A stretch of 64,000 bases of DNA, taken from positions 112,402,267 through 112,466,266 of the forward strand of contig OY282605.1 in the NCBI GenBank assembly GCA_958298945.1, in the 5' to 3' direction. The notes beneath the pieces were generated by a model. The model worked only from the letters and a program-made list of their open reading frames with translations, searched no databases and was not told the origin of the DNA. The DNA is from Atherix ibis. Lineage: Eukaryota > Arthropoda > Insecta > Diptera > Athericidae. A program made the translations under genes and the position numbers. Shown here piece after piece: positions 1-11,439 of the stretch. How positions within the stretch are numbered: the stretch's first letter is position 1; each line of letters starts with the position of its first letter.

Positions 1-36
1 ATTCAAAATTCGTGATACTTTTTGAACAGAACCCGT
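1..36 (-). mobile_element. Terminal repeat of a mariner element (partial)
   Basis: The window opens in the terminal inverted repeat of a mariner. Read on the minus strand it matches the ends of the copies at 18800-19716 and 40987-41910 (motif GTTCAAAAAGTATC followed by CGAATTT). The rest of the copy lies to the left of the window. Confidence 0.65.
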
Positions 37-831
37 TCATATACAAAAATGTGACGGAATGGTCCATCTAGGTATTCTTTAATCTAAGGCATCAAGCATG
101 CCAACTTGACACATGTGCTCTCTGAGTATGGTCGTCATACATTCATATGCGTATATACCATTTTTTATCCCAAGGAAAAGTACTTAATACAACACCCATA
201 ACAGGAAACTGTTTTTAAACCTTTTTCATGATATAACACGATATATTATAAACTAATATTCGTCATATACAATTTTTAATTTAAGGAAAATTTTTGATAT
301 TTTGATAGTCTACCAAGAGAATTGTTATAATTGATCTTAGTATTCAAAAGTAAAGAATTAATTTTCTAGCTACAATAAAATACAATTTCAGTAATTAATT
401 CTAAAAAGAAAATATTTTGATTTCGAACAATTAGGAGGAACGTACTTACTACATGATTAGTGCTGAACATTTGCAGGGTTTAAGTTTATTAATAAAATAA
501 CTATTAAGTGATATTAATACATAGTTTTTTCTTTTGATAATAAAAGTTAAATAATCTTTAAATATTTTTTATTTAATTTTTTTTATATAATATTACCTTT
601 AAAATTTATTATCTAATAGAAATAATCTACAAAAAGGCAAATGAATTTTATTTGACATTTATAAGGATTAGTTAGTTGTGATTAGATATTGAATGAAGAT
701 GGGGCTGACTATAATTTCAATATGAAAATACTCAAAAGTGTCAAGTTGCTATTAAAAAACCCGATATTATTTTAAGATTTTTAATACATCTGCTTAGTTA
801 TATTTCAATTGGATAGTAAAATATATATATA
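37..831. other. AT-rich intergenic DNA, no gene seen
   Basis: I see no open frame of note, splice pattern or repeat in this stretch. Confidence 0.6.
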
Positions 832-2036
832 CAGTAATACCCCGCATTTACGTACACTTTGGGACCGGAGCGTATACGTAAAACAAAAATGTACGTAAAG
901 CGAATCTACTGCTTTTATTGATGAATAATATGTTTGAAACAAAAAAAAATAAGCGTATAAATAAAAAGAAAAAGAGGGATATATGTATGTAGTTTTACAC
1001 TTTTATTTCATACGTTTATATTTTTTTATGCTATATTTAACGTGTATTTAAAAAAAAAACAAATTCATATACATACGAGGGTTGTTCAATAAGTCCTTAA
1101 AAAATTCGAGAAATTGCGGTCGTAGTGTCGGTAAAGATTTTTTTGTAAGTAGCATTATCGACAGGAAAGCTGTCAAAATTTCAGCTCGATCCATAGCATA
1201 GGTCAATTTCTATCGTCGATTAAATTTAACGACATTTATTTGTGCATAACAATGGAAAAAAGCGAGTTTAGGGCTGTCATCAAACATCTCCATTTGAAAC
1301 GAAGAGACAGTCATCACAGTGGATTTTCAAGGGTGAACGGGCTCCGAAGAAGGCAAAAACTGAGCCATCGGCCGGCAAGATGATGGCCACGGTCTTTTGG
1401 GATTCGCAGGGCATCATTTTTATCGACTAGTTGGAAAAAGGAAAAACAATAACAGGAGCGTATTACGCGTCGTTATTGCAACGGTTGAGCGAGGAAATCA
1501 AAGAGAAACGCCCCCATCTGAAGAAGAAGAAAAATCCTCTTGCATCAGGACAATGCGCGTGTGCACACCTGCGCTGTTTCCATTGCCAAAATTGTGGAAT
1601 TGAGAATGGAATTGTTGCAGCATCCCACTTATTCACCAGATTTGGCCCCGATTGACTATTTTCTTTTCCCCAATCTGAAGAAATGGCTTGGCGGACGACG
1701 GTTCACTTCCAACGAGGACGTCATTGCTCAAACGGATGAGTATTTTGCAGAACTTCCGAAATCCTATTTTTTGGACGGGATAAAAATTTTGGAAAAACGG
1801 TTGGAAAAGTGTATAGAGCTATAAGGAGATTAAAAAATAAATTTTTTTTTTTTTTTTTAAAACAGTTTTTTTCCATCTTTTTCTAAGGACTTATTGAACG
1901 ATTCTCGTAAGTAAAAAAATGTACTTGTACGTAAGTGTGAATCATTGTACGTATAATGGGCAAATGGGTACAAAAATGAGATGTACGTAAGTGCGGGTGT
2001 ACGTAAAACGAGTGTACGTAATACGGGGTGTAACTG
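832..2036. mobile_element. Pogo/Tigger-like non-autonomous DNA element, split by a mariner
   Basis: The ends are inverted repeats: CAGTAATACCCCGCATTTAC at 832 and the complement of GTACGTAATACGGGGTG plus TAACTG ending at 2036, flanked by TA on both sides. CAGT starts, a CCCCG core and TA duplications are typical of pogo/Tigger elements. Outside the inserted mariner (1076-1907) about 370 bp remain, with no transposase frame. The subterminal DNA is packed with copies of TGTACGTAA (near 885, 1930, 1982, 1999 and 2012), which could be transposase-binding repeats. The family assignment rests on end sequence only. Confidence 0.7.
1076..1907 (+). mobile_element. Mariner (DD34D), internally deleted, nested in the pogo-like element
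   Basis: Inverted ends (CGAGGGTTGTTCAATAAGTCC at the left, its near-complement ending at 1907) sit between TA dinucleotides. The transposase begins with ATG at 1252, matching the start of the copy at 43617. It then jumps into the region after the first catalytic Asp, losing most of the DNA-binding domain and that Asp. The second and third Asp motifs survive (HQDNARVHT, then SPDLAPIDYF), but an in-frame TAG near 1428 and frame changes break the gene. It is a dead copy of the same lineage as 43617-44797. Confidence 0.88.
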
Positions 2037-2494
2037 TATATACTGATTTTCATATAAACAAAAACTAGATTTATGTCCAAGCTAGAATTAGATCATTTTT
2101 AACGTGCATCCCCACCTGTATATGTTCACGTAAAAATTGATTATACTGTTACGATTTTTTAATATAATATCTGTGGATGTGTTTTTTTTTTATTAATAAC
2201 TTAAAGAATTATTTCTCTTGATTACAAATATAACGAGTATACCTGACCTTTTTCATTTTTAAAAGCTTATACTTGACCTGTGATTTTTACACCGTTGATG
2301 ATGAGAGCCCATCTAAATATTCTGGAATTCAGTTGATATTCTGTGCTACTGTTAGTCAATTCAAACAAAAAATCATCGAATGTTACTTCATGCTAGTCAA
2401 ATTAATTACGAAAAAGTGCATATGCATGAGTAAAAGTGGTTTTTTTTTTGCTGCAGAATAATCTATTAACAGTCAATAATATTCATAAATAGTT
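2037..2494. other. AT-rich DNA upstream of P450 gene 1
   Basis: No gene is seen. The 62-codon frame at 2273-2461 shows no family signature and I treat it as chance. Confidence 0.5.
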
Positions 2495-2533
2495 TATAAG
2501 AAAATTTCAAACCAATCAATACGGAACAGTCGT
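2495..2533 (+). promoter_or_regulatory. Core promoter of P450 gene 1 (TATA box and likely initiator)
   Basis: TATAAG at 2495-2500 lies 73 nt before the ATG. ACAGTCGTG at about 2525-2533 is at the spacing expected for an insect initiator. The same 73-nt TATA-to-ATG distance recurs in P450 gene 2. Confidence 0.5.
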
Positions 2534-2567
2534 GTTTCGGAGTCGTAGCAGAACGAATCAATAGAAA

Positions 2568-5500
2568 ATGTTTTCGTTACAATTAATAGGCATAATATTA
2601 GTGGTTTTAACGTTCTATTATCATTGGACATTAAGGAATCTAATTCGGTGTTCGTGGAATATTAACGGCCCATTGGCATTTCCATTTATTGGAAATATGC
2701 TAAATTTTTATAGTCCAAATGGTTTGTTACAATTACATCCAAATAATATCATATTTTAATAATATAGTATACTTCGATAAGTTTCAATCAGAATTTAGTT
2801 ATTTGTGATTACGATTATATTCAAAAATGTTTTCAATAATCAATTTTTAACAAATTATACTATAACTTTATTAATTGTTTGAAATAATCTATCGAATTAA
2901 AAATTTACTTATTTTATTTTCTTCATAAATATAATAAAATTATTCATGGATTTTTATTAAGTGTTCAGTATCATCAGTGTACATGTTAATAAAGTGCCAA
3001 GTCCTCTCATATATATTTTTAGTATTTTCGATTTTTTTTTTGGTATTTTCGATTAAATGGAAACTTAACTTTTACAAAAAAATATCACATAAAATTTGAA
3101 TGCAAATAAAAATTTCCTTTGGTATTAAAAATTTTGTAATCAGAAATTATCATTCAATTAACCCTGGATTACTCGGTTTATATGCACGAGTATTTGGTTT
3201 TTGTTTATTTTATTGTTTTTTGTATTAATTAATTAAAAATTATGCACGTGTTCCATTAAACAAAATTCACTACTTATGAGTATTGTTAGTGAATTTTACA
3301 CAATTGAACTCTAAATTGTAATCTTGAACTATAAAAATGTTCTAGATTTAAAGAGATCGTTTTTATAATATTTTTGCACTAAAATACTATTTAATATATT
3401 GCGTTACATAATAATGTAAATAAAAATGAAACAAAAGCAATTTTTGAAAAATTTTAACTCATTAAATCCGTTGATGTCACTTGTTTACAATTTGTTCATA
3501 AATGAATTTAATTTGCCTAATTTAGGAATAATTTAAAATAATAAGCGTACAAATTTTTGACGTTATCACAAATAATTAGCGTAATCGAGAAATTTTCTAC
3601 TAGAAAATTATATGACGAATTGTTTTAATTAATTTATGAATTGGTTGATAAATACGTTTATAGACTAGTTATATCAATAAATATACAACTCAGTTATAAG
3701 ATATTCTTTAAATAAATTCAGCCTTTAGTTAAAAAAAAAATTTTTATTTTTTTATTTTGAAGAATATTGTTTTTCACATAAAATATTAGAAATAATGTGG
3801 GACGTTGCTTATTTTAAAGTTTGGAAAGTAAATCCCTATGATTAAATAGTTATCTTATATAAGACAGCTGTTTTGCTTGCAAGTGTTTTGACCAAAAACA
3901 GCATTTTCGACCAAAAACAGCATCACATTAACATTGCTAAGGAGCTATTGGACTCTGTCCGCGACGACCCAAATTTGATCCAAAGGGTCAGAACTGGTGA
4001 CGAATCATGGGGTTATGGTTATGACGTGGAAACCAAAGCTCAATCATCCCAATGGAAGCTGCCGCACGAACCAAGACCGAAAAAAGCGCCAAGTTCGATC
4101 GAATGTGAAGGTTTTGCTTACAGTTTCCTTCGATTGCAGGGGATATTGAATCATGAGTTCTTGCCACAGGGTAGAACGGTCAATAAGGAATATTGCGTGC
4201 AAGTTATGCGCAAGTTGCGCGAACCAATCCGCCAGAAACGCCCGGATTTGTGGAAGAACAAAAATTGGTTTTTGCACCATGATAAGGCCCCTGCTCATGC
4301 ATCGTTGCTTGTGCGCGAATTTTTGGCCAAAAACAACACACTAATAATGCCGCAACAACCGTATTCCCCAGATCTGGCTCCCTGTGACTTTTTCTTGTTC
4401 CTGAAACTGAAGAGCCCCATGAAAGGACGACGCTACGCTACGATTGAGGAGATAAAGACGGCATCGAAGGAGGAGCTGAACAAGATCACAAAAATTGATT
4501 TTTTGAATGCTTCGAGGTTTGGAAAAAACGTTGGCACAACTGTATAATATCTGGTGGGGATTATTTTGAAGGGGACAAAATAGATATTCATAAATATATA
4601 AATAATTTTTGAAAAAACAAAAAACACAAAATTCGCGATACATTTTGGACAGACCTCGTATATTATTTTTTAATCATATTTTTTTAGCTAAAAATTTACC
4701 ATTTTGTATTACGGATAGATTAATTACCAAACGATATAGTTAAATTATACAAACTTTGTACAAAAGGGGTGATTCTACCGTAGCCACAAAAATTGTATTC
4801 AGCGATGAGGCTTATTTCTCGCTCGCAAGATACGTCACAAATGATTGTGCAGAAGCCACTGTATCCGCGAAAGTGACTGTCTATTTTGCATTTCGGCCAG
4901 TATTTCCTTGAAAATAAAGAAGAAGAGTGCGCTACCGTCAATTCTTTAGCGCCGAAAGATACATAACAAGACCAATTTTTTCTTTATTTCCCTTTAAGCT
5001 CGGAGGATCTGTAATTTTTAAATTTGTTGATAACAATTGGTCTACGAAATCATCGAAATTTAACGCCGTTGAACTTTTTCTAGCTAAGCTACATAAATAA
5101 ATACATTTAATTAGAGAGTATTTAAAAACCAACATCTATGAAGAAATAGCCAAATAAAAGTCCGAAAAAATCATTGAAAACGATCTCATTGAAAACGCTC
5201 TCATTTGAGCAATTTGTATTTTATGAAAAATAGCAAAATAATAATTTAATAAAAATTTGAATTTTTAGTGATTATATTTTAACTTTACTTTTGAAAGCAT
5301 AAATTGAAAAAGACTAACAAATTTTGTGGACTTTATTTTGGAAAAAAGTGAGTCTTTGTTAAATTTTACAAAACTGAAATATTATCATATGAAAACTTTT
5401 AAAATTTATCCAAAATTTTGATTTGACTAAAAAGTTATAAAAAAATCACAACAGTAAGTGACAAAATCACACCTAACAATAAGTATTTAAATATCGCACA

Positions 5501-7553
5501 TTGAAGTTTATAGTTTTCCTAAAGAAAAAAAATACGATAAAATACAATAGTTTAAAATCGGAAATTATTAACTAGCATACATATTTAATAAAAATTCATT
5601 ATAAAATTAAATATTTAGTAATAAAATTTCTGTTAAGTAACAAGTATCGATTGTCAGACGCACTTTAATCATTAATTCAAATTATTACGTTTTATAAAAT
5701 TAATTTATCTTTATAGAATTTAAATAAATCCTTTTTTAAATTTGTTTTTTGTTTTTGTAAATTTTTAGTGGTTTTCGAACAAGTTGCCAAATATCGAAAA
5801 ATATATAATATACCATATCGATTTTGGCTAGGACGACGGCTATTCATTTATTTTGAAGATGCGGAAATGTTGAAAAATGTTTTAAATTCGAAAGATTGCA
5901 TCAATAAAAGTGAAGTTTATAAATTTATAAGTCATTTTTTGGGTGATGGAATTTTCGCATCAAAAGGTATGATTTCTCGAATTTAAAAAAAAAAAAACAA
6001 TATTAAAATTATTATATTTTGTTTGTTTTTTTAGTACCGAAGTGGAATATTCACAGAAAGATTCTCAATCCAACGTTCAGTCATAAGATTTTACTATCAT
6101 TTTTCCCAATTTTCAACACGGAAACCGACAAAATGATAGGGAATTTGGAGCAAAAAATTGGTAAAGGACCTTTTTCTTTGCAGCGCATATTCGCACAATG
6201 TGTTATGGACATTACGTGTCGTAAGAATTACTTTACTATATATATTTTTTTATTTATTAAAAATAATTTTCCATATAAAGAAACTACAATGGGAATCAAA
6301 ATGAACATACAAGAGGGAGAAAATAATAAAGTATTACGTGCCTTTCAAATGTATGTGAATTGGTGTTTTTTTTCTCCACCTGAAAATCTATTAATTTAAT
6401 ATTGAAATATTTTTAGTGCAAAAAAAATTTCCGGAATGAGAATATTTGTACCTTGGTATCAGTCTGAGATTCTATTCTTTTTAAGTGGATGGAAATCTAT
6501 TCAGAAAAATGTTAAGAATAATATAAATTCATTTGTAACCCAAGTGAGTAAAGATATACTAAAAGAAAAAAAATATATATAAAAAATAATTATTATATTA
6601 TAAATATTTATTATTTATTTATTATATATGTATGCATAGTTGGTGAAGACTAGAGAGAAAATGCGTCAGGAACGTCCAATTACTGAGAATGATGATGAAA
6701 ATTTAGAAATATCCGATCTTGTTTTAACATCACGTAATATTTTCATAGATCAGGCATTGGACTTTATCGACGATACCAACTTTACAATAGAACATCTTAA
6801 GGATAATGCAAATATAATAGTTGCTGCTGTAAAATCAAATGGCTAATTTTCATTTGATTTAAAAAATAATTAATTTTGTTTCTTTAATTTAAAGGCCTTC
6901 GATACAACAGTGGTTTCGGTATCATACGTCATACTTTGCTTAGCTAATTATCCTCAATATCAGAAACGAGTGATTGAAGAAATAAGAACATTATTTCCAA
7001 ATAAAGGATGTTATATTTCGTTTGAAGATACAAAAAATATGGTTTATACGGAAATGGTTATAAACGAAACACTACGACTATTCCCACCAGTTCCATGGCT
7101 AGCAAGAGAGGTCTCTCAAAATTTCTACATTACACCAGATATAATGCTACCAAAAGGTACACAACTGGCTATTGATGTATTTAATTTACATCGAAATGAG
7201 AAATATTGGGGACCAAATTCTCATATATTCAATCCAGATAATTTCCTACCAGAAAATATTCGAAAAATGCATCCCTACGCGTACATACCATTTTCAAAGG
7301 GTCCACGAATTTGTATAGGTATAAATTTTATTTGGAATTTTTTTTATAAAACAAATTCTCTAAGATATTAGTATGGTTATTTGTTACAGGAATGAAATAT
7401 GCTCAGATGTCAATAAAAGTTCAATTGGCAAAAATTTTCCAAAATTATTGGTTTACATCAAAATTTAAACTGGAAGATTTACGATTCCGAATGGACGTCA
7501 CAATCAAAGCTGTTAACCAACCCCTTGTCGAAATTCATCGTATCGAAGACTAG
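2568..7553 (+). CDS. Cytochrome P450, CYP4 clan (CYP313/CYP325-like), array gene 1
   Basis: This is a heme-thiolate monooxygenase, probably anchored in the ER membrane and using NADPH-P450 reductase; its substrate is unknown. Exons: 2568-2721, 5769-5966, 6035-6220, 6281-6350, 6417-6543, 6640-6828, 6895-7318 and 7390-7553. They join in phase to 503 codons, a normal length. Visible features are an N-terminal hydrophobic anchor (residues 3-20), a Pro/Gly hinge (GPLAFPFIGN), helix C W121xxxR125, the I-helix AFDTT (309-313), the K-helix E366xxR369, a PENI segment in place of PERF, and the heme loop FSKGPRICIG with Cys448. The ATG at 2568 is supported by a membrane anchor aligning with the three paralogues and a TATA box 73 nt upstream. 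Intron 1 is about 3 kb and carries two transposon remnants; the other introns are 60-110 nt. The exact family within the clan is an inference. Confidence 0.93.
3864..4658 (+). mobile_element. Mariner (DD34D), 5'-truncated, in intron 1 of P450 gene 1
   Basis: The frame 3873-4547 encodes the catalytic domain with TGDESW (first Asp), HHDKAPAH (second) and SPDLAPCDFF (third). I count exactly 34 residues between the second and third Asp. The right inverted repeat ends at 4658 before TA. The left end and the helix-turn-helix region are missing, so the copy is dead although its remaining catalytic frame is long. It belongs to the same lineage as 18800-19716, 40987-41910 and 48640-49056. Confidence 0.88.
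4785..4965 (+). mobile_element. Degenerate DD41D-type Tc1/mariner fragment
   Basis: Translation gives KIVFSDEAYFSLARYV, the region around the first catalytic Asp seen in other copies here (compare IIFSDEAHSHLGGYV in 11440-12700), then a frame-shifted ATVN segment. No ends are recognisable. Confidence 0.55.
4966..5768. other. Rest of intron 1 of P450 gene 1
   Basis: AT-rich intron DNA ending in a T-rich acceptor tract and AG at 5767-5768. Nothing else is recognised. Confidence 0.6.
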
Positions 7554-8150
7554 TGTTTTTTACTGGCCAATTTTCCCATATGTTCACGGTTTTGTTAGCG
7601 GTGAATTTTTCTATAAATATTAAGTATCTTATTTAATAATTTTTTACATATTAATATATAGTTTTCGTTTTCATTCTTTTTTTTTTATACGGTCAAATGT
7701 AAAAATACAAATATGTAACAAAAAAATGTTTTCTCTACAAAATGCCCCAACTATCGTTACACATTGTTGGAGTTTAGAATGCACTCTTTTTTTTGTAATC
7801 ACAATTAATATATTTTAATTTCCAATTGTATTAATATTACTATAAAATAAATTCTAATTTAAATAAGACAATTGCGTATTTTTTTTTATTCTCAATTTAG
7901 TGATAGTTATCAAAATGGAGCCAAATCTTTCAAAAAATGCGGGGTAAATGCAATCGTGCTTACTGGAAGAGAATATGTTTTTTTTTTTTGTTCCGGGAAA
8001 TTTCCATTATTGCAAAGCTTTCAAATTAGGCTGATCATAAAATTAGCAAAATCACAAAAGTGTATGATATTTTTATTTGAATTGATAAATCGATGCTTAA
8101 CATTTACTTTTTAAAGATTATTTCCTGTAATACACGTATCTTATAATATA
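7554..8150. other. 3' flank of P450 gene 1 with a 52-nt dispersed repeat
   Basis: AATAAA near 7846 could serve as the polyadenylation signal. Positions 7909-7960 are identical to 10372-10423, beyond the transposon complex to the right. No gene is seen. Confidence 0.55.
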
Positions 8151-8490
8151 TTATCCACGACTACGTTTTTAATGATCCATGCGAGGGGTCTAAATTTGAA
8201 CTACTTTTTTGAGCATCTCGGCTGGTACCTCGCTAATAATCCGTGTAATGTTATTTTCCAAGGCTGCAAGTGACGCTGGTTTATCTACATAGACGAGTGA
8301 CTTCACGTAGACCTATTAAAAAAAATCTACTGGCGTCAAACCGCACGATCTATGCGGCCAACTTACCGGTCCGAAACGTGAGATAAATTGCTCACCGAAA
8401 CGTGATATAAATTGCATGTAGCGCCGTCTTGTTGAAACCACATGTTTGGGCAAAAATAAAGTTCAAAAGACCAAACAGTTTATTTTGCTA

Positions 8491-9745
8491 TTAGGTGTAT
8501 AACTTAAAAATGTGGGATTTTTGGCAAACTTTGAGTATTTATTTTGAAAAATTGTTACAATATATTTTATTCAAAGTATTGTCCATCGGAAGTCACTACT
8601 TTTTCTTATCTTTCTGGCAACATATGGATTCCGCGCCAAAAAAACTGCTCCGGTTTTGATGCCAAGAATGAATCGAGCCAATTTTTGATGCCCTGTTCTG
8701 AAGTGAAGCGTATTCCGGTGGGGGCGTTTTGCATGGATCTAAACAAATGGTAGTCGGACGGGGCAAGGTCTGGGCTTGCAAAACTTCCCAGTCACTGTTT
8801 TCTAAATAATTTTTACCCGGTCTTGCAACATGAGGCCGAGCGTTGTCATGATGGAAAATTATGGCTTCGTGTCTGGTCGCATATTCCGGGCGTTTTTCGG
8901 CCAATGCTCGCTTCAAACGGATTAATTGTGTTCGGTAGAGGTCGCATGTGATCGTCTGGCCCGATTTCAATAGCTCATAATAGATCACACCCTTCTGATC
9001 CCACCAAATACAGAGCATTGCCTTGGCGCCATGGATATTTGGCTTTGGCGTTGATTTGGCTGGTTAGCCGGGCTTCACATACGATTTTTTGCGCTTTGGG
9101 TTGTCGTAATGAATCCATTTTTCGTCGCCAGTAATGATTCGATTCAAAAACGACTTCTTTTTCTGCCGTTCAAGCAGCATTTCGGACATCCAAAATCGCC
9201 TTTCAACGGCTCTCGGCTTCAATTCATATGGAACCCAATTTCCTTGCTTTTGGATGAATCCTGCTGCTTTCAAACGTTTTGAAATGGCTGCTTGAGTGAC
9301 TCCCAATGATTTTGCAATTTCTTCTTAAGTTCGACAACAGTCTTCGTCGAGTAATGCCTCCAAATCTTCATCTTCAAACTGAAGACCTGGTCGTTCTTTG
9401 TCTTCCGTGTCAAAATCGCCACTTCTGAACCGTACAAACCATCTCTTGCACGTTTAAATCGATGGAACATATTCAGGATAAGCTTCGGTGAGCAATCGAT
9501 GTGCTTCAGCTGCACTTTTTTCAATAAATCAACACTTCCCGCAAATGGGACTTTTTTGGTACGAAATTCGACATTTTTGAAGCAAAAAAAACTTTGTTGT
9601 TTACACTATTTCGTTCAATCACTAATCGAGAATGAATGACAGATGTTTAACCTCCAAAATGCCATATGAGTTATTATTAATACAAACCATATGTAAAAGT
9701 TATGCCATCTGTTGTCAATCCCGCATTTTTAAGATATGCACAATA
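8491..9745 (-). mobile_element. Mariner (mauritiana-like), nested, frame-broken
   Basis: The ends are related inverted repeats (GGTGTATAACTTAAAAATGT at 8494 and the complement of ACATTTTTAAGATATGCAC-like sequence near 9741). Frames 9270-9524, 9064-9306 and 8596-9018 together cover an N-terminus, a helix-turn-helix region, ITGDEKWIHYDNPKRKKSYV with the first Asp, MLCIWWDQKGVIYYELL, and HHDNARPHVA with the second Asp. The third Asp region is shifted out of frame. Its sequence resembles Mos1 and the copy at 17044-18145. Confidence 0.85.
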
Positions 9746-10324
9746 TTTTTCTGGATGCAATGGCAGTTCTTGTTTTGCTTGTGGTTGTTCATCAGATCAA
9801 ATGTGCAGTTATGCTTATTCACACACCCATTCAACTTGATATGTGCTTCGTCGCTAATCGCAATTTTTTTGTAAAAAAACCGGAATTTTCCTCAAGTTAT
9901 TCAACGCTTTGCGAGGTCGGTCGGCTTCAGTTCTTGCACGAGCTGCGTTTTATATGCGTTCAGACAAAGATTTTTGCGTAAAATCTTCCACATACACATA
10001 GTCGAGTAACACAATCCGAACTGTTGTGAGCGGCGACGGATGGACAAATCGCGGACAAGATGGATAAGACGCTACGGAAGCAATATTTTCCTCTATAGGC
10101 ACTATACGCACACGGGTTGGTACTTTGATGTCCAATAACGTAAAATTTCTGCTTAATTTTATCACTATGGCTTGAATTGCATGCTCAATAGGGCGCTTAT
10201 GACGACCATAAAATGGTCAAAGTGCACGAAACACATTTTCCACAGAGCACAAAATTTTGATAATAAAATTCAATAATTTCAAAGTGTTATTCGGGTATAA
10301 GTCATTCCACGATAAAATGGAAAT

Positions 10325-10470
10325 GCTAACTGAACACTTTTTACTTTGACACACGTCATGTGTCACTTGTGATCAAAATGGAGCCAAATCTTTCAAAAAA
10401 TGCGGGGTAAATGCAATCGTGCTAACTGAACACTTTTTACTTTGACACACGTCATGTGTCACTTGTGATC
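10325..10470. repeat. Tandem duplication around a 52-nt dispersed segment
   Basis: A 50-nt unit at 10325-10374 recurs at 10421-10470, a period of 96 nt. The DNA between the two copies is the segment also found at 7909-7960. Each unit contains the inverted pair TGACACA / TGTGTCA. Confidence 0.85.
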
Positions 10471-10835
10471 TGACAAACAGCACAAAAAAAAACGTGAAAA
10501 ACCAAACAGCAAAATAATCACCCGACGTTCAATACTTCTTTAGAAGGTAACCTCAGACCTTTTTTCTTTAAATTATATGATCTGGAAATTGAGTAAATTA
10601 TTAGCAAATATTAAATAGTCATAAATTATTTGAGGAAAATATTTTACTGAAGATCAAAGTGCGAACATTTTAATTTTAAATAGCTTGAAGAAACCAAAAT
10701 TGTCAGTTTTGATATAAAATGCATTGTAATCGAAATAAGATTGGGAAATTGCTATTTAAAGAGAATAACGGCTGCCAATTTAGTAGTCTTTTTACTAGTC
10801 CTTTTTACTGGATAAATATTTAACAAAATATTGGT
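10471..10835. other. AT-rich intergenic DNA
   Basis: No gene is seen. Confidence 0.55.
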
Positions 10836-11390
10836 TTTAACACGATTCGGATTTTACGATTTGATGGAACACAACACCTCTCCTGATGACCAATTTTGGC
10901 CGCTTTTGGTCAATTGCTACCTTCAAACGGTCCAATTGTTGACAGGAGAGGTCCGAATTTAGTGTTTGCGCATATGGAAGCAGCTCATAGTAGATTATTT
11001 CTTTCCTGTCCCACCATATGCACAGCAAAACCTTTCTCATCTCCAATCATCATCCGTTTAAAAAATAGGTCGATTTCGTTCCTTTTGACCAACGCTTCGC
11101 AGATGAAAATTTGATCCAGGATGTTTCTTGCGTTAATTCTTATGGCACCCAAACATGGAGCTTCTTTTTGAATTCAGCTTTATGCAGATGGTTTAAAACA
11201 GTTTTGTGGTCGATCTTTAACTCCTGGGCAATGCAGCGGCTGTTAACATGTCAGTCAACTTCCAAAATTGCGAATAATTGGCTTTGACAGTATCGGGACC
11301 ATAAACACTATTCACAATTTCAAAGCAAAACTGTAAAATAAACCGAATTTTCTCTTTGTTAACTTCCATCTTTTACACACTATAACTCAC
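10836..11390 (-). mobile_element. Mariner fragment, internally deleted
   Basis: The minus strand begins with ATG near 11370 (MEVNKEKIRFILQF), runs through a broken helix-turn-helix region (LKIDHKTVLNHLHKA), then resumes with LLCIWWDRKEIIYYELLPY and ends before the DNARPH motif. It belongs to a different mariner lineage from its neighbours. The first Asp region is degraded and the C-terminus is missing. Confidence 0.75.
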
Positions 11391-11439
11391 AACTGAATCG
11401 ACAATTAAATTTTAAAAAAAAATGTAAAAGATTTTTTTT

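Larger units (their letters stand above)
8160..10480 (-). mobile_element. DD41D-type Tc1/mariner remnant split by a mariner insertion
   Basis: On the minus strand the right part (about 9746-10480) gives a degenerate N-terminal region and SDEAHIKLNG, around the first catalytic Asp. The left part (about 8160-8490) gives the region around the second Asp (codons for a WFQQDGAT-like segment near 8440) and a decayed C-terminus. The two halves are separated by the mariner at 8491-9745. The ends are not resolved, and stops and shifts are frequent. Confidence 0.6.

Noticed and set aside
1076..1907. Possibly active mariner transposase
   Set aside because: Stop codon, frameshifts and loss of the first catalytic Asp; no mariner in the window has all three Asp in one open frame together with a DNA-binding domain.
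10325..10470. CRISPR-like direct repeats
   Set aside because: There are only two copies in a eukaryotic sequence, so this is a simple tandem duplication.
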